This document shows, piece after piece, positions 54,401 through 62,995 of a DNA stretch of 64,000 bases. Within the stretch, counting starts at the first letter, position 1. Each line of letters starts with the position of its first letter. The position numbers and the translations under genes are program-made. The DNA is from Sphingobacterium sp. BN32 (GTDB taxonomy: Bacteria > Bacteroidota > Bacteroidia > Sphingobacteriales > Sphingobacteriaceae). The notes beneath the pieces were generated by a model. That model was given only the letters and a program-made list of their open reading frames with translations, was not told the origin of the DNA and did no database searches. The stretch lies in assembly GCF_030503615.1 (NCBI RefSeq), contig NZ_CP129963.1, forward strand, positions 4,030,001 to 4,094,000. The letters are read 5' to 3'.

Positions 54401-54746
54401 TGTCATGGAAACCTACGTAGCTCGCACGAAGTACGTTTTCGGTGAATGGTCCTGAAATTCTAAATTCGCCTGAATTATCTGTTTGGATGGATCTATCTCC
54501 AATGGTGATGGTCGCATTCTTTAATATGCTGCCGTCGGTAAGAGATTTCACAGAGCCACTCAGTTCAGTGTCGCCCTTAGCCCCAGGGGTTTGGGGCGTT
54601 TGGGCAACTACTTGACCACTAATAAAACAATTAAAACAACAAAATAAGAAAATAGATATGCTCCTTAGCCACCTCCTGCGAGGCTCTAACAGCAATTCCA
54701 AGGAAGGTCGCACCTGTCCATAATAAAATAGATTATAGTTTTTCAT
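51441..54746 (-). CDS. SusC/RagA-family TonB-dependent transporter
   Basis: An 1101-residue outer-membrane channel with a long N-terminus before its signal helix (RSISIFLFCCFNCFISGQVV), a carboxypeptidase-D-like domain, and the subtype plug start VISTGYQQISAERSAGSYVH. Plug motifs ISIRGQSTLMGNAAPLIVVD and VLKDATAASIWGTRAGNGVI precede the barrel, which ends SFGAKLNF. The GYQ-ER-GS signature is shared with the transporter at 56772. It heads the SusC-SusD-TlpA operon; the SusC/SusD pair should import a common ligand class. Confidence 0.96.
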   Translation of the reverse strand: MKNYNLFYYGQVRPSLELLLEPRRRWLRSISIFLFCCFNCFISGQVVAQTPQTPGAKGDTELSGSVKSLTDGSILKNATITIGDRSIQTDNSGEFRISGPFTENVLRASYVGFHDTTVSISQKPLHILLRPFENSIEEINVISTGYQQISAERSAGSYVHVNNEFLERRVSTDILSRIEDVVPGLIFNRNNEASPGGFSTSDISIRGQSTLMGNAAPLIVVDNFPFEGDIRDINPQDIESVSVLKDATAASIWGTRAGNGVIVLTTKKGSYGSSTNVSLTSNVSIAEKPDLFYEPVMSTAEFIDMEKLLFERGYYTVTEYSFSNEPLSPVIELLIASRDGLISPQQAQTQIEEWKHLDVRNDLHRYFYQSPISQQYALNLSGGSMKYRYLLSGGFDKNTNSLVKTGFKRTSLHSNQSLRLFNDRLELGTNLFYSNTVENFPMALFSAQSNIPYYPYARFADQDGNPLAVTNGFRDSFKQDAFSKGFLDWSYYPLNDLSNHLNEGQGTNYKADLNSNFRILPFLSLNLSYQFNVILNNKRNQQTADSYYVRNLVNSFTQVESDGSLTRAIPDGGILGLTHESRRNQNLRTQLNFNKIWNTSHKIDGIAGFEVKDFQTKISDIRRYGYNPELGTFSAVRYLTPFVQSWSMFGSTATIPFQDNEQHLVDRYRSYYANVSYSFANRYIVNGSGRIDQSNIFGVNTNAKGVPLYALGVAWNVHQEPFFESDLFTKVKVRASYGYNGNVYKNLSSWVTAKGSTSYNNPNNSGLPYAVIVNPPYPDLRWERVQATNFGVDFEMMNGRISGTVDIFRKLGMDLISPIMMDPTVGVSSFTTNNAETKTTGLDWSIRSQNLVGKLKWHTELIGSLVKEKVTEFDIAYPASTYVGSGYPLVGKPLYAMHSFAWGGLDPSTGKPQIYLNGEKTMDYNAVIQETRLQDLIYHGSLRPTWFGSLRNTFEWRNVTMSLNMVFRMGYFFRKNSVNYNNVLKAQGGHGDFSRRWLKPGDERFTDVPVLPESNNDPSSNIYLASEVLSRPADHIRFQDLRLGYTLNRSDITTLPFNSIHVFMYANNLGLLWTANREGIDPDFQKSPLPKSVSFGAKLNF

Positions 54747-55003
54747 CGGTCAAAAAATTTGTGAGTGCACTAGGCAGAGCTCATAGCACTCGATTATAAC
54801 TGGTCAAAATACGCTCTAATGAAGAATGTTAACATTACTACATCGAGCGATGTAAAAGTAAAACAAGAACGTGACCAGCTACCTGAACGAACTGAAGAGT
54901 TCAAAACCATGAGATATGCCTTAACACAATGATACAAATAGCTTAGATTTAAGATTGAAAAGTAAAATCAGTGACTATCTAAATCTTTGTGGAAAGGATT
55001 TCC
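54747..55003. other. Intergenic upstream of SusC operon
   Basis: About 260 bases, presumably with the promoter of the minus-strand SusC-SusD-TlpA operon. The word TATTTTG is seen on the minus strand about 70 bases before the ATG, one base short of the TAnnTTTG consensus. Confidence 0.35.
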
Positions 55004-55338
55004 ATGTCTTTTTTTACTAAGAAAGTAGCTGGCTGCAAGGTGTTGGGCAATAGCAAATAACTATTCCCGTCCCCTTGCTATGTTGACCGATGTTTATTCG
55101 GACGAACGATACACGTACTTATACAGTAATTTTTTGGATAAACAGCTACCCTGTTCCTTGAGCTGAGTAGCTGGCGATACGGCTTGTGAATGATGGACAT
55201 AATAACCCTGCAAACTATGTTCCCGCTACTGGAAGTGAAAGCTGCGCCAGCGAGTCGGATGTTCGCTGTACGCTTGAAACACCTGATAATGGAAGCGGAC
55301 AACTACATCTTTCACAGGCTACCAACATTACGTTTAAA
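55004..55338 (+). pseudogene. Decayed DUF6520-like gene
   Basis: A start with AAAGGA upstream (ATG 55004, MSFFTKKVAGCKVLGNSK) runs into a stop. From 55171 another frame reads NDGHNNPANYVPATGSESCA, SESDVRCTLETPDNGSGQL and HLSQAYQHYV to TAA (55336-55338). The two Cys and the Asp/Gly-rich end resemble the DUF6520 type and the intact 90-residue gene at 48210. It faces the second SusD gene just as the intact one faces the TlpA-like gene. At least one frameshift separates the parts. Confidence 0.5.
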
Positions 55339-55360
55339 GCAAGGTAGTTAGCTCTTGAAA

Positions 55361-55387
55361 AGCGGAACTTAGAGTTCCGCTTTTTTA
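55361..55387. terminator. Terminator between relic and second SusD gene
   Basis: AAGCGGAAC (55361-55369) and GTTCCGCTT (55375-55383) pair perfectly over 5 bases. The plus strand continues with a T-run of six in all, and on the minus strand the stem is followed by TTCAAG after TT. It serves both converging transcripts. Confidence 0.8.
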
Positions 55388-55393
55388 ATACAA

Positions 55394-56752
55394 CTAACGC
55401 GGGTTCTGCTCAATCCCGGACATCTGAATTACAGCAGATGGTATTGGGAATACGTATCGGTTATCGTTAGGTGGTAACACATACTCCTTACCTGATATCG
55501 TCTTTTCCAAAGTTACAGCGAAGCGTGGCTCTTTATTTAAGCGTTTTAAATCAGACCATCTCAGCCCTCTAAAAACTAATTCTTTTCTGCGCTCCTCCAG
55601 AATTATTTTTAATGCATCCTCCGATGTCATCGCAGTAAAAGGGACAAAAGATCCGCTTTTCCATCTTTTTGCCAATAGCGCATTCAGATTCTGGATTGCT
55701 TGCGAGGTTTTCCCTAAACGCGCAAAGCATTCCGCTCTTATCAAAAGAAGTTCGTCAGTAGCTAAGCCGTTAAAAAGCCCGTCATCGCCATTGTAACCAG
55801 CTTTGTAACTGAAAGTTCCATCATTATTCGTAACGAAAAACAAGCTCTTTCGAAGGTCATCTTCATGGTAAGACTTCAACAGTCCACGTTCAATTTTAGG
55901 AGCTGGAGGATAGGGCAAAAAGTTCCAAAGGCGAACATGATAGATCACTTCTTCATTAAATGTAGCAAATGGAAATTCGGCTGTTGCGTCTAACGTATTG
56001 TAATCTATGACTTGATTGTTAGAAGCTAGAGCGTCATTTGCCGAAGCCTGCGCAAGTTCATAGCGACCTATGTTTAAATATACCCTTGCTAAGAAAGCAT
56101 GTGCAGCAGTTTTTGATGGTCTAGTTTTCAATGCGGTTGTTTCATTTAACAAACCGGCTGCCTCCTGCAAATCTTTTATGATTTGCTCGTAACACGCCGC
56201 AACACTCGAGCGTCCGACAGGGATATTGAAATCCGAGGATAGTCTTAATGGGATACCGAGATCAGATTGTGCGGTTGTATTGTCCCAAGCTTTTGCGAAA
56301 AGTTGCAACAAACTATAGAAAGCATAGGATCGGTAAAATAAAGCCTGTCCTTGCACATCGGCGATCTCCCGTTGTGTCCCCTGCTTGATCTCGCCATTGG
56401 CAATCGCGTCAAGAACAATGTTAGCGTTGTACACTGCAACATACGGTAGAGACCAGTCATTTCTTTCCATATCGTCAAATACATGATCTCCCCATATATA
56501 ACTCTGCCGATGCGATTGCCAGCTAAGCGATTGCCAGTCTTCGGTAAGCAAATAAAAATCACCAGCAGCAAATTCACCGGATGTGGGGTGCGTAGTTATG
56601 AATACACTCGAATTGTTCATCAAAGCCTGCGCGTCTTTTACGGATGAAAGGACAACCAATTTCTTATTCGGCTTTTCATCCAAAAATTTTTCACAACTCA
56701 CGAAAAAAACACAGCATATTACGGCCACTATGTATAAGATTCTTCTTTTCAT
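55394..56752 (-). CDS. SusD/RagB-family lipoprotein
   Basis: A 452-residue lipoprotein of the same subtype as that at 50043. The lipobox is VSC after AVICCVFF, then EKFLDEKPNKKLVVLSSVKD. GQALFYRSYAFYSLLQLFAK and AHAFLARVYLNIGRYELAQA mark the helical core, and RRKELVFRGLRWSDLKRLNK and MSGIEQNPR the end. It is the last gene of the TlpA-SusC-SusD operon, 19 bases after susC. It probably binds the same class of ligand as its paralogue. Confidence 0.95.
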   Translation of the reverse strand: MKRRILYIVAVICCVFFVSCEKFLDEKPNKKLVVLSSVKDAQALMNNSSVFITTHPTSGEFAAGDFYLLTEDWQSLSWQSHRQSYIWGDHVFDDMERNDWSLPYVAVYNANIVLDAIANGEIKQGTQREIADVQGQALFYRSYAFYSLLQLFAKAWDNTTAQSDLGIPLRLSSDFNIPVGRSSVAACYEQIIKDLQEAAGLLNETTALKTRPSKTAAHAFLARVYLNIGRYELAQASANDALASNNQVIDYNTLDATAEFPFATFNEEVIYHVRLWNFLPYPPAPKIERGLLKSYHEDDLRKSLFFVTNNDGTFSYKAGYNGDDGLFNGLATDELLLIRAECFARLGKTSQAIQNLNALLAKRWKSGSFVPFTAMTSEDALKIILEERRKELVFRGLRWSDLKRLNKEPRFAVTLEKTISGKEYVLPPNDNRYVFPIPSAVIQMSGIEQNPR

Positions 56753-56771
56753 ATCTTGTAATATTTTTGAT

Positions 56772-59700
56772 TTAAAATGTCGCTCTACAGCCTAAGGATA
56801 GAGTTACCGGCAGCGGATAGCCTCCTGAATAATAATCTGGATCTAAGTCAACCTTGTTAGCTCTCCATACGATTCCAAGATTGTTCAGATAAGCGTAGAT
56901 CTGTAACTGTTTAATATATTTCCCGGTTTTGTTATCGTCCAAACGATATGACATGTTGATATCTTGCAGCCTCAAATGATCGCCTTTCTCCACAAGTACA
57001 GTCGAATTGTTGTAAAAAGCGTCCCTCGCGGAGTTTGCCGGATAAGGTAAAGAAGGGACATTTGTACTTTTCTCATCGCCAGGATTCTGCCATCGTTTTA
57101 GGTAGTCAGCATGGCCGCCCCTCCAGTTTGCGTATAGCGCCAGATAATCAATGCTACTTCTTCGGAAATAATATCCTCCTTTTAACGTCATCGTAAACGA
57201 AATGGAAAAATCCTTGTACGAGAATGTATTGCGTAAGGAACCATACACGGTCGGCACAGCAGAACCGTGAAAAACTAGTGAGGACGGCGATCCAGATGTT
57301 ATAGCGTAATAATCCTTGCTTATTTCACCATCAAGATAACCCTGGGGATCGCCATTTTCGGGATCAAGACCCGCCCAAGGATAACTATAGATGCCGTAAA
57401 CCGGCTTACCCTTAAAGGGAGAAACCAGAAGTCCATACCCTACATAATTAGCCGCCAGAGATGAACTTGACATTTCGTAATTAGTGACCTGGTTGGTGGT
57501 ATAATTCAAGATCGCATCTGTTCGCCATTTAAACAGGCGCTCTATAATACGTCCATGCAGCACCAGATCTAACCCATTCCCTTTCATTTGCGCTACGTTA
57601 CCCTTATATAGAAACTCAGCAGTTGGAGATATAACACCTGTGGTAGGATCAATCGGTGCTTGTCCGATCAGATCTATTCCTTTTCTCGCATAATAGTCTA
57701 TACTACCTGAAAATCGATTGTTTTTAAAGCCGAAGTCAATTCCTAGGTTTAACATTCCTGATTTTTCCCAGCGTAATTCGGGATTTCCGGGGCTGAAAAC
57801 GTAAGCGTAATCAAGCCCGGTAAGATAGGTATTGCTGGCAGACCGCAAGGTTGTAAGCGCCGACAGCGTATTGTCGACATTACCATTGTAACCATACGTC
57901 GCTCGGAATTTGAGCACTGGCAACATGTCAAGCCTGTAGAAGTCCTCTTTATGCACTTGCCAGCTGACGCCTGAAGACCACAGCGGTACCCCTTTCTGGT
58001 TGGTCGCAACACCAAATAAGTTAGAGGCATCTTTGCGCAGACTTGCCGATAACGTGTACCTATCTTTTAACGTATAAGCGGCATTTCCATAATAGGAAGT
58101 AAACCTAAATAGAACATCTTCAAAATTAGTATTATTCGGTATGCGCAACATTCCACGCAGATTGTTGTAAGTTGGAAGGAGGTCCGCATAGTTTACGCTT
58201 CCGAATGTTAGAAGCTCACCATTGTAACCATAAGTACGGTTCCTATTGGAAGTAGTATGGGTTTGCCGAATCTCCATACCCACGATTGCCGAAAGTTCAT
58301 GCATCGCATGCCAGTTTTTGTTATAGTTTAGCTGTCCTCGTCCAACATGGGATTTCAAGTTTGATTGCGCTAAATCGAGAAACCCACCTGTGGGAACACG
58401 GTAGTTTATTACCGATCCATCCTGATAACTGAAAAGATTAACCCAATTGCGCGCAGGGAAACTATTAGGAACGGCATAGTTTCGGTCGCTCCCCGATTGC
58501 TGTTGATACTGATATCGTGCTTCCACCCCAAATCCATTGGAGAGTTTATATTGGATCCCCGCATTCAAACGGATATCGTTTTGTTGTGACGTATTATCTG
58601 CGAGATTCAGTTCTTCCAAAGGTCTGTATTGCCAGTCAAGAAGTTTATCAGAGCCGACCGTATCGATATAAGCCAGACGATATTCATAAGGTATCGCTAA
58701 TGGGTTTCCATTTGGGTCAGCTAGGGAAGCATATGGGTAAAATCCCTTCGGAGCGGAATTAATCATTTGAAGGCCCAAATTATTATTTTGGCTATTGATT
58801 TGGGTGAAAACTATGCCCGCTTGGAGGTATAATCCATCCAAGGGATTGAGGTTATTTTCCGACCGGAGCGTTAACCTATCCAAGCCATTCCGCTTTAGGT
58901 TCTCCTGGTTCTTATCCCATCCAGCCGATAGCATGTAGTTGTACTTATTTGAGCCGCCGCTATAACTCAATGCATACTGCTGATTGAAACTTGGCTGATA
59001 AAAATATTTACTCAGGTCTTTGCGAACATCAACTTTCTTAAACGATTCAATTTGTTCACTCACTTCTTGGGGAGACAGGGTTCCGTTCCTTTGCTGCGAG
59101 AGAAGTTCTACGACCGGGGAAACCACTGGTTTCCTTGCGTTGTTTAAGGCTGCATTGTAATAGCCCTTATCAAAAAGATACAACTCCAAATCAATAAAAT
59201 CAGCTGAGCCTAACATCGGAGCATAGTAAAGATCGGGTTTAGCTCCATACGTGAGATTGGCAGAGAAATCGACCGAAGCGGGCCTATTGTATTTCCCTTT
59301 TTTGGTGGTTATTACGATAACGCCGTTGGCGGCCCTTACTCCCCAAATGGAAGCTGCCGCGGCATCTTTAAGAAACGTAATATTATCAACATCATTGGGG
59401 TTGATATTATTGATGTCGCCCTCATAGGGGAAATTATCCAATATGACCAAAGGGGATGCATTCCCCATAATGGTGCTGCGCCCTCTTATCGATAAGCTTT
59501 TACCGCTTGACCTATTGTTGAAATTAAGGCTGCTGACTCCTTCTAAGCGACTGAGAATGTCCGTACTAACACTGCGGTTGATTAACTCCTGGTCTAGGGT
59601 TTCAAACGAGCCAGTGGCTCTCTCCTTAGGGAGGCTTTGGTAACCTGTATTAACGACTACTTCTTCAATCTGTGTTGCCCCCCCTTTTTTTAGTGTTACC

Positions 59701-59987
59701 ACAATAAATAGCGGACTCGTATTTTTTATACTCATTCTTTGTTCGTGGTAACCTAAATGACTGACCAGAAGGGTATCCACATTTGAGATGAGATCAATCG
59801 TAAAGTTACCGTCACCTTTAGAAATTACGGAGCCTTGTTTTCCCATCAACCGAACACTGCTACTCGTTAATGGATAATTATTTTCATCCACGACTGCTAA
59901 CGAAATTGTGCGCCGCGGGGTGGTTTGTGCAACACCGAGTGTTACGTAAAAGGATAAAATGGTAAAAATAATATATTTCATACACAT
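56772..59987 (-). CDS. SusC/RagA-family TonB-dependent transporter
   Basis: A 1071-residue channel, paralogous to the one at 51441. It has a signal peptide (IIFTILSFYVTLGVAQ), a carboxypeptidase-D-like domain, the plug start NTGYQSLPKERATGSFETLD, plug motifs SIRGRSTIMGNASPLVILDN and FLKDAAAASIWGVRAANGVI, and the barrel end SLGCRATF. It lies 15 bases after the TlpA-like gene and 19 bases before its SusD. It belongs to the redoxin-associated SusC subtype. Confidence 0.96.
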   Translation of the reverse strand: MCMKYIIFTILSFYVTLGVAQTTPRRTISLAVVDENNYPLTSSSVRLMGKQGSVISKGDGNFTIDLISNVDTLLVSHLGYHEQRMSIKNTSPLFIVVTLKKGGATQIEEVVVNTGYQSLPKERATGSFETLDQELINRSVSTDILSRLEGVSSLNFNNRSSGKSLSIRGRSTIMGNASPLVILDNFPYEGDINNINPNDVDNITFLKDAAAASIWGVRAANGVIVITTKKGKYNRPASVDFSANLTYGAKPDLYYAPMLGSADFIDLELYLFDKGYYNAALNNARKPVVSPVVELLSQQRNGTLSPQEVSEQIESFKKVDVRKDLSKYFYQPSFNQQYALSYSGGSNKYNYMLSAGWDKNQENLKRNGLDRLTLRSENNLNPLDGLYLQAGIVFTQINSQNNNLGLQMINSAPKGFYPYASLADPNGNPLAIPYEYRLAYIDTVGSDKLLDWQYRPLEELNLADNTSQQNDIRLNAGIQYKLSNGFGVEARYQYQQQSGSDRNYAVPNSFPARNWVNLFSYQDGSVINYRVPTGGFLDLAQSNLKSHVGRGQLNYNKNWHAMHELSAIVGMEIRQTHTTSNRNRTYGYNGELLTFGSVNYADLLPTYNNLRGMLRIPNNTNFEDVLFRFTSYYGNAAYTLKDRYTLSASLRKDASNLFGVATNQKGVPLWSSGVSWQVHKEDFYRLDMLPVLKFRATYGYNGNVDNTLSALTTLRSASNTYLTGLDYAYVFSPGNPELRWEKSGMLNLGIDFGFKNNRFSGSIDYYARKGIDLIGQAPIDPTTGVISPTAEFLYKGNVAQMKGNGLDLVLHGRIIERLFKWRTDAILNYTTNQVTNYEMSSSSLAANYVGYGLLVSPFKGKPVYGIYSYPWAGLDPENGDPQGYLDGEISKDYYAITSGSPSSLVFHGSAVPTVYGSLRNTFSYKDFSISFTMTLKGGYYFRRSSIDYLALYANWRGGHADYLKRWQNPGDEKSTNVPSLPYPANSARDAFYNNSTVLVEKGDHLRLQDINMSYRLDDNKTGKYIKQLQIYAYLNNLGIVWRANKVDLDPDYYSGGYPLPVTLSLGCRATF

Positions 59988-60002
59988 CGTTTCGTTAAAT
60001 TC

Positions 60003-61397
60003 TTAGTTATCACTGATAATGAAAAACTCAATCTCTCGATTCCCTTTTTCCAAAGAAATACCCTGCTTGCGAAGCGCTTCCTGAAGCGGTTTTAAGTTTT
60101 GGATGTCCGGTTGTGGAAACTTTAAATCAAGTGTTCCTCGGTAACTCATTTCGTCAACTACCGCTAGAGGCAGAATTTCATTAAGGTAGCCGGATAAGAA
60201 GTCAATTGTCTGGTTTTGAATATATTTTTCTTCATTTTGCTCACCGAACAGGTTATCTTTTCTTTCTCCGCCTTTAGAGAAAGCATGTTTGAGCGTGGGA
60301 AGAGCCGTCAGTACGTAGCAATCAATTAAACGCCTCTCGAAACGTGCACTCAAGCCAAAGAAATGTTGAAGATCGACCCCCACTCGTTCCCTTACTTTGT
60401 CAGACGCGTTTAAAGGAGTAATTAATTCGTAAGTGAACAAATGATTTTTGGAAGTCTGACCGTCTTTCGTGGTAACAAAAAGCGCTCGTTTCGCAGAATC
60501 TTTAATTTCATACTCAATACGTTCTTCAGGAAAGCTTTGAAGCTTTTGATACGCAAGCGAATATAATGTCAAGGCGCGGCAGTTGATACCATAAATCCGG
60601 GAAGTGTGGTTAATTGTGTCGGATATTACTGAAGAAATAGTTTGGAATAAGCCTGGGATCGCTTCTGAAAATAAGGATCGGTATTTTATAGCGGTACCAC
60701 TTCCACCATTCCCATCGATAAATAAAGGCTTCTTAGAATCGAAACTTAATAGGTCGATTTTATTGGCAACGTCCAAGTTCCTACCATCGATTACTGTCTT
60801 AATATTCGCTCTGTTAACGGGCTCGGCCCCTGTGATGGCCTCGATTATTCCCTCTTGATTCACCCATATATAATGGGGAATATATTTATGAGGAAAGTAC
60901 TCTTGTAATATCGAGTTGTTTACTACCGTGGGCAGTTGCCATCCTCTTTCCTTAATAAATGCCTCAGCCTTTTGCACGTTGTCATTGGTGATAGGTATAA
61001 TAACGACTTCATTGGGTAATTCTCTTTGAATAGTATCTAAATTCTGTAAAGAAGTGATACATCCTGGACACCACGTAGCCCAGAAATCAAGGATAATGGG
61101 TTTATTTTTATAGTCAGCTAATCTGATTGTTTGTTTGCCTTCGGGGTGGTTTATTACGGTCAATGAAAGATTCCACAGGTCTTCAGGAAGGGCATCTCCG
61201 ACTTTCAGTTCAAGCACACCTGGACGCAAAGCACTGGTCCCGTCTTGGGACCAGGCTTCGACGTAACTAAACAAACTGAAACAAAGAGTAAGAAGTGTTA
61301 AGCACAGATTTTGATAAGCTCTGAAATGTAGATTACCGAGACACCCCTGTAACAACTTAAAAGTCTTGGATATATTTTTTTGGATAAAATTTGTCAT
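60003..61397 (-). CDS. TlpA-like thioredoxin-fold protein
   Basis: A 464-residue periplasmic redoxin. After a long N-terminus with a hydrophobic segment (LCLTLLTLCFSLFSYVEAWS) comes the thioredoxin domain, with active site CPGC (Cys110/113) in IILDFWATWCPGCITSLQNL. The unrecognised C-terminal 250 residues are rich in charged helices. Here the redoxin is the first gene of the operon, whereas in the neighbouring unit it is the last with its thioredoxin domain at the C-terminus. It probably acts on cysteines of a secreted substrate. Confidence 0.92.
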   Translation of the reverse strand: MTNFIQKNISKTFKLLQGCLGNLHFRAYQNLCLTLLTLCFSLFSYVEAWSQDGTSALRPGVLELKVGDALPEDLWNLSLTVINHPEGKQTIRLADYKNKPIILDFWATWCPGCITSLQNLDTIQRELPNEVVIIPITNDNVQKAEAFIKERGWQLPTVVNNSILQEYFPHKYIPHYIWVNQEGIIEAITGAEPVNRANIKTVIDGRNLDVANKIDLLSFDSKKPLFIDGNGGSGTAIKYRSLFSEAIPGLFQTISSVISDTINHTSRIYGINCRALTLYSLAYQKLQSFPEERIEYEIKDSAKRALFVTTKDGQTSKNHLFTYELITPLNASDKVRERVGVDLQHFFGLSARFERRLIDCYVLTALPTLKHAFSKGGERKDNLFGEQNEEKYIQNQTIDFLSGYLNEILPLAVVDEMSYRGTLDLKFPQPDIQNLKPLQEALRKQGISLEKGNREIEFFIISDN

Positions 61398-61805
61398 ATA
61401 AAAGGGATTTGATTAGCGAAACTGGCGAATGATACGCGACCTCAGCAAATTAAAAGCCATCGTCTCGTCATGCCGACACATTAAAATAAAAACATAGAGG
61501 TAGAGCCTATTCGGGAGGACAAATAAGTAGGATGTAAGTATGCAGGAAGCTTACTTTCAATAGTAATACTACACAAGAAAGGCAGCTCCCTTGCCCTATG
61601 GTTGAGCGTGAGAAACTACGCGACCTAAAATTAAGGGAGGCCTTCCTTGAATATCTTTCAGGAATGTATAAGTTTATAATTCGCATTCACATTGGTTCTA
61701 GGTTTCTCACGCCTAACCATATGAATGATTTACAAATATCAAAATTAAAATTAATTATTCCAAATTTGGTATAATAAATAATAAATTTTACGTGTCTCTT
61801 TGTTT
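61398..61805. other. Divergent intergenic region with weak sigma54-like site
   Basis: About 410 bases between the TlpA-like gene (minus) and the XRE gene (plus). At 61579-61594, AAGGCAGCTCCCTTGC has GG-N10-GC spacing on the plus strand, a weaker sigma54 match than those at 3525 and 35393 and without the conserved leader. The strongly AT-rich 60 bases before the XRE gene probably hold its promoter. Confidence 0.3.
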
Positions 61806-62084
61806 ATGCCTGAACAATACATTGACAAAGAAACGCTCGGAGTTATCAGAAATAGGCTTTGGGAAAGGGCAAAGTCCATTGAATTGACTTTGGAGGATAT
61901 AGAAGATCGTACAGGATTTAGTTATAGTCAAGTATATAGGATATTAAGAGGAAAAAATAATATTTCAGTCAGCGGATTGGTAGCGGTCTGCAAAGCTTTA
62001 GAAATCCAGCCAAAAGTGATTTTTGATTTCGAAGTCAATATTCCCAAATATTTACCGGCGAGAAAGTATCGCAAAAATCTCTAA
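61806..62084 (+). CDS. XRE-family helix-turn-helix protein
   Basis: A 92-residue regulator with one Cro/C1-type helix-turn-helix at about residues 18-75: RLWERAKSIELTLEDIEDRT, FSYSQVYRILRGKNNISVSG and LVAVCKALEIQPKVIFDFE. An upstream TTG at 61800 would add two residues; the ATG is preferred. Its 3' end overlaps the 3' end of the MNT-HEPN gene on the other strand by 4 bases. It may regulate that gene, but tail-to-tail order is unusual for a toxin-antitoxin pair. Confidence 0.87.
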   Translation: MPEQYIDKETLGVIRNRLWERAKSIELTLEDIEDRTGFSYSQVYRILRGKNNISVSGLVAVCKALEIQPKVIFDFEVNIPKYLPARKYRKNL

Positions 62085-62944
62085 AGTGAATTAATTTTTT
62101 CGTTGGTCAGTTGAACCACTAATTTTGCTAAAATCTCAACTTTTGCTATTAAGCACTCGAGATCGACCTGTTCAACTTTGAAATCAGCTTTATATCGTGC
62201 ATCTATATAGCCTTTTTGAAGAATATTAAATACTCTATTCTCGTCGTTAGAGGGAGGAAAACAAAAGATTTCGTTTATCTCATTGGAGATGAATTTAGTA
62301 TAATTTCTATATTCTTTAATACTATGTGTTTTAGGTTTAAATCCGGTATAAATCAAACCTAAGCCAGCATAAAGACGTTCAACAGTTTGATGTAGCAAAA
62401 ATAAAACTTCATTCAACTTAAACTCTTTTTCAACAGAGGATTCAAAAATAAGTTTTACGTGACTAAACATCCTCAGGCCACTTTCAATCCAATTTTCATA
62501 ATATAACAATGCTTGCTCCTTTTGTTCGTCCTTGGATAAAGCTCTAGGTTTCGCAAAAACAGATAACTTAGTGTCATAGAGGAGAATTCCATCTTCGATG
62601 ATCGATTTAAAAAAGTATTGCCCTCGTTCCAATCCATAGTTAATATGCTCTAACTCATGGACCAGTGGGTTAACAGGATGTTTATAAATCCGCGTTCGAT
62701 TTTCGATTCTATTTCTAATATCGAACTCCTTGAGTTTCGAACCTTGTGTAACCACTAAAAAGTCAAAATCACTTTTGTAAGAATAGATAATGCCATCTTC
62801 CATATACTCATCGTCCACCCAATCTCCCCTCGCAAAGCTACCGAACAAAATGACCTTCTCAGGCACTGCGACTTCTTTAATTATTTCTAAAATTTTAAGA
62901 ATATCGTTTTGCTTATCAATCGGTAAGTGGCTTAACTCTTCCAT
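62081..62944 (-). CDS. Fused MNT nucleotidyltransferase-HEPN protein
   Basis: A 287-residue protein. The N-terminal minimal nucleotidyltransferase has GSFARGDW (35-42) and the catalytic SDFDFLVV with two Asp near 59 and 61. The C-terminal HEPN domain (about 140-280) shows QKEQALLYYENWIESGLRMF, LLHQTVERLYAGLGLIYTGF and GYIDARYKADFKVE. In split form the MNT and HEPN proteins make a toxin-antitoxin pair that uses AMPylation. As a fusion it may be self-controlled or a nucleotidyltransferase defence factor. Confidence 0.87.
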   Translation of the reverse strand: MEELSHLPIDKQNDILKILEIIKEVAVPEKVILFGSFARGDWVDDEYMEDGIIYSYKSDFDFLVVTQGSKLKEFDIRNRIENRTRIYKHPVNPLVHELEHINYGLERGQYFFKSIIEDGILLYDTKLSVFAKPRALSKDEQKEQALLYYENWIESGLRMFSHVKLIFESSVEKEFKLNEVLFLLHQTVERLYAGLGLIYTGFKPKTHSIKEYRNYTKFISNEINEIFCFPPSNDENRVFNILQKGYIDARYKADFKVEQVDLECLIAKVEILAKLVVQLTNEKINSL

Positions 62945-62995
62945 ACATTAAAGATAATAAAAATAAGAGCTAGATAAAATTCCGATACAATAAAT

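Noticed and set aside
55078..55302. 74-codon minus-strand frame
   Set aside because: It is antisense to the DUF6520-like relic, whose plus-strand reading is the meaningful one.
61579..61594. Third sigma54 promoter before the XRE gene
   Set aside because: The spacing fits, but the -24 part is AAGGCA, the conserved leader is absent and it lies about 210 bases from the gene; chance cannot be excluded.
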